Assembly (NCBI GenBank): GCA_041619315.1 | Contig: JBFKEC010000149.1 | Coordinates: 1-8,116 of the forward strand | Length of the DNA stretch: 8,116 nt | Direction: 5' to 3' | From: Oceanococcus sp041619315 | Lineage (GTDB): Bacteria; Pseudomonadota; Gammaproteobacteria; Nevskiales; Oceanococcaceae | In this document: piece after piece, positions 1-6,361 of the stretch | Layout: every line of letters starts with the position of its first letter | How positions within the stretch are numbered: position 1 is the stretch's first letter | The notes under the pieces: model-generated | What the model was told of the DNA's origin: nothing | The model's input: the letters and a program-made list of their open reading frames with translations, nothing else | Databases searched by the model: none | Made by a program: the position numbers and the translations under genes

Positions 1-1
1 C

Positions 2-484
2 GAATGGCATTTCATCGGCCCCATCCAATCCAACAAAACGCGCGTGATCGCCGAGCATTTTGACTGGGTTCACAGCGTTGATCGGGCAAAAATTGCGCGC
101 CGTCTGGCGCAACAACGGCCGGCGGCTCTGGCGCCGCTAAAAATCTGTCTGCAGGTCAATACCAGCGGCGAAACCAGCAAGGCCGGCGTTGCCCCTGATC
201 AGCTCGCCACCCTTTATGCCGAGGTCAAAGATCTGCCTGAGCTTCAGATCATGGGCCTGATGAGCCTGCCTCGGCCAACCGATGACCTGCAGGTTCAGCG
301 CCAGGGCTTTCATCAACTGCGCGAGTTGCGGGACAATATCTGCCCGCAGGCGCCAGTGCTCTCCATGGGCATGTCGCAGGATCTGGAAGCTGCGGTCGCC
401 GAAGGCAGCACACTGGTACGCATCGGCACCGCCCTGTTTGGTCCGCGCGCGCCTGCCACCCCATCCCAGGATCCCAGCGCATGA
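2..484 (+). CDS. yggS: YggS/PLPBP family pyridoxal phosphate homeostasis protein (5' partial)
   Basis: This is the C-terminal 160 residues of a PLP-binding protein of the YggS/PROSC family, a single-domain alanine racemase-like TIM barrel without known catalytic activity that buffers cellular PLP. The reading frame is open from base 2, and the visible part begins with the family hallmark WHFIGPIQSNK. It continues with LQVNTSGETSKAGV, with GLMSLPRP, and with the phosphate-binding C-terminal block SMGMSQDLEAAVAEGSTLVRIGTALFG. The full E. coli protein is about 234 residues, so roughly the first 70, including the PLP-binding lysine, lie outside the window. A GTG at base 44 is internal, because the conserved WHFIGP block lies before it. 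The TGA stop overlaps the rpiA start codon in an ATGA, so the two genes are probably co-translated. Family assignment is firm; the physiological role is taken from the family. Confidence 0.95.
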   Translation, partial: EWHFIGPIQSNKTRVIAEHFDWVHSVDRAKIARRLAQQRPAALAPLKICLQVNTSGETSKAGVAPDQLATLYAEVKDLPELQIMGLMSLPRPTDDLQVQRQGFHQLRELRDNICPQAPVLSMGMSQDLEAAVAEGSTLVRIGTALFGPRAPATPSQDPSA

Positions 485-1134
485 ATCAGGACGAAATGAA
501 ACAGGCTGCCGCCGAGGCTGCCATCGAACACGTGGAAGACGACACCGTCGTGGGGGTTGGCACCGGCTCGACCGTCAATTTCTTTATCGATGCGCTGGCT
601 CGCATCAAGGGCCGCATCGAAGGCGCGGTATCGAGTTCACAGGCCTCAACCGAACGCATGCGCGCTCTGGGCATCCGGGTGCTGGATCTGAACGAGGCCG
701 GTCCGCTTCCGCTATATGTGGATGGTGCGGACGAGACCAATGCACATCGCCAGTTGATCAAAGGCGGCGGCGGCGCGCTGACGCGCGAAAAAATTGTTGC
801 CGCGGCCAGCGAGAAGTTCGTGTGCGTGGTCGACACCAGCAAGAAGGTCGGCGTGCTGGGCACCTTTCCGTTGCCTGTTGAAGTGATCCCGATGGCGCGC
901 AGCCACGTTGCCCGTGAAGTCGCCAAGCTCGGCGCCCGGCCGGTACTGCGCACTGGCTTCATCACCGATAACGGTAATGAAATTCTTGATCTGCATGGGC
1001 TTTCGATCATCAACCCACCCGAACTGGAAGAACGCATCAACCAGATCGTTGGCGTGGTGTGCTGCGGGCTGTTTGCCCAGCGTCCGGCCGATGAAGTGAT
1101 CATGGCCACACCACAGGGCGTGCAGGTTTTCTAA
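481..1134 (+). CDS. rpiA: Ribose-5-phosphate isomerase A
   Basis: RpiA interconverts ribose 5-phosphate and ribulose 5-phosphate in the non-oxidative pentose phosphate pathway, in the cytoplasm. The 217-residue protein is close to the E. coli length of 219. The phosphate-binding loop GVGTGST is at residues 25-31, and the active-site block VDGADE at 80-85 supplies D81 and D84. KGGGGALTRE at 94-103 supplies K94 and the catalytic base E103. All of these fall at the same numbers as in E. coli RpiA. The C-terminal TDNGNEILD block is also present. The ATG at 481 overlaps the yggS stop (ATGA), and an AGGA at 468-471 sits 9 bases upstream as a moderate ribosome site. The TAA stop overlaps the stop of murU on the other strand. 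Nothing suggests truncation or loss of activity. Confidence 0.98.
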   Translation: MNQDEMKQAAAEAAIEHVEDDTVVGVGTGSTVNFFIDALARIKGRIEGAVSSSQASTERMRALGIRVLDLNEAGPLPLYVDGADETNAHRQLIKGGGGALTREKIVAAASEKFVCVVDTSKKVGVLGTFPLPVEVIPMARSHVAREVAKLGARPVLRTGFITDNGNEILDLHGLSIINPPELEERINQIVGVVCCGLFAQRPADEVIMATPQGVQVF

Positions 1135-1841
1135 ACGCCGGGGGCGCTCTTTGCGCTGTCCAGTTGCGCGCGCAATGCCGACAGGCGCTCAAGCGTACCC
1201 ACATCGGTCCACAAGCCGGAATGATGCTCGGCGCTGGCCAGCCCCTGCTGCAAGGCCACACGTAGCAAGGGGGCCAGGGCGAACCGACCGGGGCTGCAAC
1301 CCTCGAACAAGTGCGGCTGGAGCAGACTGATGCCGGAAAACGTCTTGCGCGGTGGCGCTTCGCTCAGCAGTCCGGCGGCGGTCAGACCAAAGTCCCCTTG
1401 TGGATTGTGCTCAGGGTTGTCGACCAGAACCAAATGGGCCAGCTCCCCTGTCGTCCATTGCGCGGCGCGCTGGGCCAGCCGGGTCATATCGAAATCGCTA
1501 TAGACATCCGCATTGGCCACAATAAACGGCCCTGGGCCCAGCTTATCCAGCACCTTGTAGATGCCGCCACCGGTTTCCAGGCGCTCGCCCTGCTCCTCTG
1601 AAAATACACACTGCATGGACCAGCGCCAGTTGGTCTCCAGATGCTCACGGATCTGCGCACCCAGCCAGTTGAGATTGATCACGCAGCGCTTCACACCGGC
1701 ACAGGCCAGCTTGTCGAGCAAGTGTTCGATCAGGCTCTGCCCGGCCACCTCGACCAACGGTTTGGGGCAGTGGTCGGTCAGCGGGCGCAGACGCTCGCCA
1801 CGCCCGGCCGCCAGCACCATGGCGTTCAGCTGTTCAGACAT
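1131..1841 (-). CDS. murU: N-acetylmuramate alpha-1-phosphate uridylyltransferase
   Basis: This is a nucleotidyltransferase that joins UTP and MurNAc alpha-1-phosphate to give UDP-MurNAc, the last step of the peptidoglycan recycling route that bypasses MurA and de novo synthesis. The 236-residue protein has the sugar-nucleotide transferase signature LAAGRGERLRPLT at residues 10-22, followed by PKPLVEVAG. It also has the family LETGGGIYK motif and NADVYSDFD, in which D112 is the likely metal ligand. LVLVDNPEHNPQGDFGL closely resembles Pseudomonas MurU. I place the start at the ATG at 1841 (MSEQLNAMVLAAG). A GTG at 1883 would add 14 residues unlike the family and would overlap amgK much further. 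The gene overlaps the 3' end of amgK by 16 bases and lacks a good Shine-Dalgarno sequence, which fits translational coupling. General nucleotidyltransferases are similar, but the amgK partner makes MurU the best call. Confidence 0.92.
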   Translation of the reverse strand: MSEQLNAMVLAAGRGERLRPLTDHCPKPLVEVAGQSLIEHLLDKLACAGVKRCVINLNWLGAQIREHLETNWRWSMQCVFSEEQGERLETGGGIYKVLDKLGPGPFIVANADVYSDFDMTRLAQRAAQWTTGELAHLVLVDNPEHNPQGDFGLTAAGLLSEAPPRKTFSGISLLQPHLFEGCSPGRFALAPLLRVALQQGLASAEHHSGLWTDVGTLERLSALRAQLDSAKSAPGV

Positions 1842-2833
1842 TGTTCGGCAATGCGCCTGAGCGGTGCCAGTTCGGGGTAGCACGCGGACACATCGCGCAC
1901 ATAGGCCAGCACGCGCGGGATGTCGTCGAGATACCCCGCCTTGCCATCGCGGTGATAAAGCCGAGCGAAGATACCGATGGCCTTGAGATGACGCTGCAGC
2001 CCCATCCAGTCGAAATCACGTTTGAACGCTGCGGCTGATGGCATCGCCCGGCCCAGGCTCAGGCACTGCTCGCGGTAATAGTCCACCCACGCATCGACCT
2101 GCTCACCAGGCCAGGCGACGTAACAGTCGCGTAGCAAAGACACCAGGTCGTAGCTGACCGGGCCATGCACCGCATCCTGGAAATCCAGGATGCCCAGATC
2201 CCCGGCGTCGGCCCACATCAGATTGCGCGAATGATAGTCACGGTGCACAAACGTGCGCGCTTGGGCCAGTGCCGCGCCACACAGGCGTTGGCACAATTCG
2301 TCCCAGTCGCGCTGTTCAGACGCTGTCAGCGCGCGCTGACAATGCACCCCGAGATACCAGTTGTGGAACAGCGCCAGTTCGCGCGCCAGCAAGGCCTCGT
2401 CATAGGCTGGCAATGTGGCGCCATCCACGCCTTGCATACAGACCAGTGCGTCAATCGCGCGGCGGTATGCGCAATCCGCATCGACGTCCGCCAAAGCCTG
2501 CAAAAACGTTTGCTGGCCCAGATCGTCCAGCAGCAGAAAACCTTGCGCCAGGTCCTGCGCACGCACCACCGGCACGCGCACCCCGGCCGCAGCCAGCTTG
2601 GCGCTGACCGCAACAAAAGGATGGCTGTCCTCCTTGTCTGGCGGCGCATCCATCACGATGTAGCTGCCTGCACTTGGGCTCGGCGGCGACAAAGTGTCTG
2701 AAAATACGCGAAAATAGCGCCGAAAGCTGGCATCACTGGAAGCCGGCTGCGGGGCACTGTGGGCGGGCAGGACTGTATCCAGCCACGCCAGCATTTGGAC
2801 GTAGCGCTCGTCCGGGCGAGTGTCGCGGGTCAT
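1826..2833 (-). CDS. amgK: Anomeric N-acetylmuramate/N-acetylglucosamine kinase
   Basis: AmgK phosphorylates MurNAc (and GlcNAc) at C1 with ATP, feeding MurU in the cytoplasmic cell wall recycling pathway. The 335-residue protein belongs to the aminoglycoside phosphotransferase fold. The N-lobe contains SSDASFRRYFRV and the hinge-like LLLDDLG. The catalytic loop HRDYHSRN spans residues 197-204, with D199 as the expected base and N204 as a metal ligand. ILDFQDA follows, with D217 in the DFG-equivalent position, and then the typical GPVSYDLVSLLRD. The start is the ATG at 2833; a TTG one codon upstream is in frame but less likely. No strong Shine-Dalgarno sequence is visible. The gene is divergent from lptD and overlaps murU at its 3' end. 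The same amgK-murU pair next to lptD occurs in Pseudomonas. Two unusually good inverted repeats lie inside the gene (see separate entries). Confidence 0.93.
   Translation of the reverse strand: MTRDTRPDERYVQMLAWLDTVLPAHSAPQPASSDASFRRYFRVFSDTLSPPSPSAGSYIVMDAPPDKEDSHPFVAVSAKLAAAGVRVPVVRAQDLAQGFLLLDDLGQQTFLQALADVDADCAYRRAIDALVCMQGVDGATLPAYDEALLARELALFHNWYLGVHCQRALTASEQRDWDELCQRLCGAALAQARTFVHRDYHSRNLMWADAGDLGILDFQDAVHGPVSYDLVSLLRDCYVAWPGEQVDAWVDYYREQCLSLGRAMPSAAAFKRDFDWMGLQRHLKAIGIFARLYHRDGKAGYLDDIPRVLAYVRDVSACYPELAPLRRIAEQCLNS
2172..2193. repeat. Perfect 9-bp stem inverted repeat inside amgK
   Basis: GCATCCTGG and CCAGGATGC are exact reverse complements separated by AAAT, giving a stable 9-bp stem with a 4-base loop in either transcript. 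It encodes the conserved ILDFQDA motif of AmgK, so codon choice may explain it. No T-run follows on the minus strand, so it is not an intrinsic terminator. Confidence 0.6.
2324..2341. repeat. Perfect 18-bp palindrome inside amgK
   Basis: TGTCAGCGCGCGCTGACA reads identically on both strands with no spacer. It lies in amgK codons for CQRALT, about 490-510 bases into the gene. It could be a protein-binding dyad or only a by-product of GC-rich coding sequence; no specific regulator can be named. Confidence 0.6.
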
Positions 2834-2877
2834 CAACTAAGAACCACGGGAAGGGTTTTGCGCGGATTCTACAGAAT
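2834..2877. promoter_or_regulatory. Divergent amgK / lptD control region
   Basis: Only 24 bases separate the amgK ATG from the lptD TTG (42 to the lptD ATG), so promoters for both directions must overlap each other or the coding ends. On the minus strand TAGAAT (2871 down to 2866) is a five-of-six match to a sigma-70 -10 box, placed about 33 bases before the amgK start. No good -35 box stands 17 bases behind it. The same bases form a short inverted repeat, ATTCT-AC-AGAAT (2866-2877). For lptD I see no convincing promoter. A TTGGAC at 2795-2800 inside amgK is a possible -35 box but lacks a good -10 partner. That promoters lie here is inference from gene layout. Confidence 0.35.
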
Positions 2878-5011
2878 GTGCGGCGGCATGCTGCTCAGCC
2901 TGACACCGGTCCTGGCGACCGCGCAGGCGCTGTGCGAGGCATTGACCTTCAAACAGCGTAGCTACGCCGATCAGTTGATCGACGATGCCGCCCTGCACGC
3001 CGACGCCGGCCAGGTTGATCTGCAAGCCTATGGCGAATCCCGTTTGCAAGGCGGCGTACGCATGCGCTTCGGGCGCGACATCCTGTTTGCCGATGACGTG
3101 CGCTACCGCCATAACGATCATCAATTACGCGTGATCGGTCGTACCCTGTTCGAAAACGACACCATCCAGGTCCAGGCCGAAGCCGCACAAATCAATTTGC
3201 ACAGCGAAGCCGCAGCCTTTGAGCAGGCCCGCTACGTGGCCTTCGCCGCCGGTGCGCGCGGCCATGCTGACCAACTGAGCGTCGATGGTGCGCAGCAAGC
3301 CAAGCTGGAAGGCGTGCGCTACACCACCTGCTCACCCGATCAGGAAGCCTGGGTGCTGGAAAGTGACGAGATCACACTCGACTCCAAACGCGGTCTGGGC
3401 TCGGCGCGCAATGCCAAATTGCGCTTCATGGGCGTGCCCATCTTCTGGGCGCCATTGTTCTACTTCCCTGTCGGTGAACAGCGCCAGACCGGAGTGCTGC
3501 CACCGAGTATTGGCGATAGCGCCACAACCGGCCTGGATATCAGTATTCCGCTGTACATCAACCTCGCCCCCAACTACGACCTGACCCTGACCCCGCGGCA
3601 CATGAGCGAACGGGGCGAACAGATCGCCGCAACCGGTCGTTACCTGTTCAGCCACAGCGTCGGCGAAAGCACCGTGGAATGGCTGGAAGAGGATGAACAA
3701 ACCGGGCAGCAGCGCTATTTGCTGGATACCAGTCTGGAGGGCGGCACCACCCGACACTGGAACTGGCAAATCGGCTACACCCGGGTCAGCGATGTCAGCT
3801 ATGCCAGCGAACTGGACACGGCCCTGACCGATTCGGCGCAAAGTCAGCTGCCCCAGTACGCCCGCCTGTTTTATCGCCATCTCGATAGCGGTCTGCGCGC
3901 ATCGCTTGCGGCGCATGAATATCAGAGCCTGATCAGTTCGCTGGACGAGCCGTATGCGCGCCTGCCCGAACTCAATGTGTCATGGCAGCCGGCCTACCAC
4001 AACGGCCGCGTTCGCCCGTTTGTCAGCGCTCAGGCGGTCAACTTTCGCGCCATCGACGAATCGCAGACCTGGCGCGAAGACGCGCGCATTGGACTGGACT
4101 GGCGCCTCGACCTTCCGCAAGCGTTCTTTACTGCCCACACCGACTACCGCTGGACCGGTTACCAGGAGCGCGAAGACGGCACCACCGTTAACACCATCGA
4201 TCGCCACCTGAGCACCGCACAAGCCGGGTTCGGTCTCAATTTTGTGCGCCAGGGGCGGTTTGGCCGCTACCAGACACTGACGCCACAGATTTACTATCTG
4301 TATGTGCCCTACGCCGAACAGGACAGCATTCCGCTGTTCGACACCGGCCAGCCGGACTTTTCATTCGATCAGCTGTTCGCCCTCAACCGCTTCACCGGGG
4401 TTGACCGAATTGCCGATGCCAATCTCATCACCACCGCATTGCGCACCGACTGGTATCGCGATTTCGGCCGCGAACGGGTTCTCAGCGCCAAACTCGGGGT
4501 GCAGTGGCGCGCCGAAGAGTCAAAGGTCACCCTGGCGGATGAAAGCGCTCCCGACTCGGGCAGCTCGGACTGGCTGGGTGAAATTGACTATGCCATCAAC
4601 GAGCGTCTCAGCACCCAGCTGGTGGGGCAATGGAATGCCGATGAGAACCGCATGGACCAGAGTTCACTGGCGGCGCGCTACCAGTACAGCGAAGATCGCT
4701 TCATCCACATTGCCTACCGTTTCCGGCGCGACAATTTCGAACAGACCGACGCCATCGTGTCGATGCCGATCAACTCACGCTGGAAGCTTGCCGGGCGCTG
4801 GACCTATTCACTCGAAGATCACCGCAGTCTGGAAGCCCTTGGCGGGGTCGAATACAGCAGCTGCTGCTGGGGCGCACAGGTCGCCTGGCGCCGCTATCTG
4901 TCGGGTGACGACGGCAGTTTCGACTCGTCAATCTATCTGCAGTTGGAACTCAACGGGCTTGGCAGGATCGGAGAAGGTCTGGATCGACTCTTAACGCGTG
5001 ATATTCTTTAG
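2858..5011 (+). CDS. lptD: LPS-assembly outer membrane protein LptD
   Basis: LptD is the outer-membrane barrel that, plugged by LptE, inserts lipopolysaccharide into the outer leaflet. From the TTG at 2858 the protein has 717 residues. It starts with a signal peptide (MRGFYRMCGG, then the hydrophobic MLLSLTPVLATAQA). Next comes a short OstA-like jellyroll to about residue 155, and then the barrel, opening with the family block around FMGVPIFWAPLFYFP and LPPSIG. The C-terminus QLELNGLGRIGEGLDRLL is typical of gammaproteobacterial LptD. Cysteines C26, C158, C669 and C670 match the four-cysteine pattern that forms interdomain disulfides in E. coli. The start is uncertain: the ATG at 2876 gives 711 residues but an uncharged n-region (MCGG), whereas the TTG adds two arginines and has a GGA 6 bases upstream. 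A GTG at 2759 lies inside amgK and is unlikely. At 717 residues it is shorter than E. coli (784) or P. aeruginosa LptD, mainly in the N-terminal region. Confidence 0.95.
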   Translation: MRGFYRMCGGMLLSLTPVLATAQALCEALTFKQRSYADQLIDDAALHADAGQVDLQAYGESRLQGGVRMRFGRDILFADDVRYRHNDHQLRVIGRTLFENDTIQVQAEAAQINLHSEAAAFEQARYVAFAAGARGHADQLSVDGAQQAKLEGVRYTTCSPDQEAWVLESDEITLDSKRGLGSARNAKLRFMGVPIFWAPLFYFPVGEQRQTGVLPPSIGDSATTGLDISIPLYINLAPNYDLTLTPRHMSERGEQIAATGRYLFSHSVGESTVEWLEEDEQTGQQRYLLDTSLEGGTTRHWNWQIGYTRVSDVSYASELDTALTDSAQSQLPQYARLFYRHLDSGLRASLAAHEYQSLISSLDEPYARLPELNVSWQPAYHNGRVRPFVSAQAVNFRAIDESQTWREDARIGLDWRLDLPQAFFTAHTDYRWTGYQEREDGTTVNTIDRHLSTAQAGFGLNFVRQGRFGRYQTLTPQIYYLYVPYAEQDSIPLFDTGQPDFSFDQLFALNRFTGVDRIADANLITTALRTDWYRDFGRERVLSAKLGVQWRAEESKVTLADESAPDSGSSDWLGEIDYAINERLSTQLVGQWNADENRMDQSSLAARYQYSEDRFIHIAYRFRRDNFEQTDAIVSMPINSRWKLAGRWTYSLEDHRSLEALGGVEYSSCCWGAQVAWRRYLSGDDGSFDSSIYLQLELNGLGRIGEGLDRLLTRDIL

Positions 5012-5013
5012 GA
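5010..5013 (+). promoter_or_regulatory. Ribosome binding site of surA (start-deciding)
   Basis: AGGA overlaps the lptD TAG stop and lies 4 bases before the ATG at 5018. It favours that start over the ATGs at 5054 and 5060, which have only a weak GGA or nothing upstream. The spacing is slightly short, so the case is moderate. Overlap with the lptD stop suggests re-initiation by ribosomes finishing lptD. Confidence 0.5.
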
Positions 5014-5017
5014 TTGA

Positions 5018-6361
5018 ATGCGTAACCACAGCACGCATCGACACATTATCCGGATGTACATGAACCCCATTTACCGTCATCGCCACGCTCTTGTGCTGGC
5101 CACGTTCCTGCTGCTTGTCAGCCCTTTTTCCCGGGCCGCCCAGGTGGTCGACTACATCGTTGCGGTCGTCAATGACGAGGTCGTGCTGAGCAGTGAGCTG
5201 AACCAGGCACTGGATCAGATCAAGCAGCAGTTCGCCGGGCGCGGGCCGTTGCCGGAAGAAGACATCCTGCGTCGCCAGGTCCTCGAGCGCATCGTCGTGA
5301 CCAAGGCTCAGGTTCAGCGCGCCATGCAGGGCGGCATGCGCGTCAGTGACGAGCAAATCAATCAGGCCATGGCCGATATTGCCGCGCGCAACGGCATGAG
5401 CCTTAACGAATTCGCTCTGACCTTGCGCCGTGAAGGCATCGATTATCTGCAACTGCGCCAGCAGGTTCGTGACGAGATCCTGGTCAACCAACTGCGCCAG
5501 CGCGAAGTCGATTCACGCATCGTGGTCACCGAAGATGACGTGGATCTTCAGCTGGAACAGCAAGGCGAGTCCGACAAGGTCGAGTATCAACTGGCCCATA
5601 TCCTGATTTCGATTCCGTCCGATGCCAGTCCGCAAGCACGCAGCGAAGCCACCGAGAAGGCTGCCAGCGTGGTCAGCGCAGCGCGTGAGGGCGAGGATTT
5701 CGCACAACTTGCGATCACCCATTCAGACAGCTCAAGCGCCCTGGAAGGCGGCGATCTGGGCTGGCGCCGAGGCAATGCCCTGCCCACCCTGTTCGCTGAT
5801 ATTGTCCCCGCACTCAATGTCGGCGGGATCAGCGACCCGATCAATACCAGTGGCGGGCTGCACATCGTCAAACTGGTCGACAAGCGCGGCACCACCAGCG
5901 ATGCGCTGGTTAAGGAAACCCACGCGCGCCACATCCTGCTCAAACCCAACGTGCTGCGGAATCCGCAGCAAACACGTGAGCGGCTTGAAGAGATACGCCA
6001 GCAAATCGCCGATGGCGCGGATTTCTCCGCACTGGCCAAACAGCACTCGGAAGACCCCGGCTCGGCCAACCAGGGTGGCGACATGGGCTGGCAAGGCCCG
6101 GAAACCTTTGTTCCGGAATTCCAGCGGGCGCTCGATCTGCTTGAGCCCGGCGAACTGAGCCCGGTATTTCAGACACCGTTTGGCTGGCACATTGCCAAGG
6201 TGGTCGATCGGCGTGAACGTGACCGCACCGAAGACCTGCGCCGCGCCCAGGCCCGACAAGCGATTTTCCGCCGCAAAGCCAGTGAAGAGCAGGACGTCTG
6301 GTTGCGCCAGCTGCGCGACGAAGCCTACGTTGAATACCGGGATCAGCCGGACGCCGGTTGA
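5018..6361 (+). CDS. surA: Periplasmic chaperone and peptidyl-prolyl isomerase SurA
   Basis: SurA escorts unfolded outer-membrane proteins, LptD among them, across the periplasm to the BAM complex. From the ATG at 5018 the protein has 447 residues. A signal peptide ends near SRA/AQ (residues 38-42) with hydrophobic core ALVLATFLLLV. The N-terminal chaperone domain begins VVDYIVAVVNDEVVLSSEL. Two parvulin domains follow, at about residues 190-291 (HILISIP to HIVKLVDKRG) and 300-405 (HARHILLKP to HIAKVVDRRE), each with its own GGDxGW motif. A short C-terminal helix completes the usual SurA layout. In-frame ATGs at 5054 and 5060 would give 435 and 433 residues, nearer the E. coli 428. I keep 5018 because AGGA (5010-5013) sits 4 bases before it, although the resulting n-region is long (about 23 residues). 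The gene begins 6 bases after lptD and ends in the pdxA start. Confidence 0.96.
   Translation: MRNHSTHRHIIRMYMNPIYRHRHALVLATFLLLVSPFSRAAQVVDYIVAVVNDEVVLSSELNQALDQIKQQFAGRGPLPEEDILRRQVLERIVVTKAQVQRAMQGGMRVSDEQINQAMADIAARNGMSLNEFALTLRREGIDYLQLRQQVRDEILVNQLRQREVDSRIVVTEDDVDLQLEQQGESDKVEYQLAHILISIPSDASPQARSEATEKAASVVSAAREGEDFAQLAITHSDSSSALEGGDLGWRRGNALPTLFADIVPALNVGGISDPINTSGGLHIVKLVDKRGTTSDALVKETHARHILLKPNVLRNPQQTRERLEEIRQQIADGADFSALAKQHSEDPGSANQGGDMGWQGPETFVPEFQRALDLLEPGELSPVFQTPFGWHIAKVVDRRERDRTEDLRRAQARQAIFRRKASEEQDVWLRQLRDEAYVEYRDQPDAG

Noticed and set aside
486..1109. A 207-residue minus-strand frame covering rpiA
   Set aside because: It is antisense to a complete rpiA with all catalytic motifs and has low-complexity serine/threonine-rich composition.
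1117..1156. Possible bidirectional terminator at the rpiA/murU junction
   Set aside because: Only a 5-bp stem with a 13-base loop (GGCGT/ACGCC) and a 4-bp GCGC stem are present, neither followed by a T-run.
1164..1175. 12-bp palindrome TTGCGCGCGCAA in murU
   Set aside because: Palindromes of this length are expected about twice by chance in a window this size.
2165..2701. A 178-residue plus-strand frame opposite amgK
   Set aside because: It runs against the AmgK catalytic region and shows no known motif.
2795..2823. TTGGAC with GAGTGT 17 bases downstream as an lptD promoter
   Set aside because: The -10 match is poor, so it was not called as a promoter.
2759..2857. A GTG-initiated extension of lptD at 2759
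   Set aside because: It would overlap the first 75 bases of amgK on the opposite strand and bury the signal peptide 40 residues in.
3332..3916. A 194-residue minus-strand frame inside lptD
   Set aside because: Shadow of the lptD frame, with no ribosome site or recognisable motif seen.
4302..4994. A 230-residue plus-strand frame inside lptD in another frame
   Set aside because: Overlaps the conserved LptD barrel throughout; composition is typical of a frameshifted GC-rich reading.
5579..6223. Internal duplication within surA
   Set aside because: The two similar halves are the two parvulin domains that all typical SurA proteins carry, not a recent repeat.
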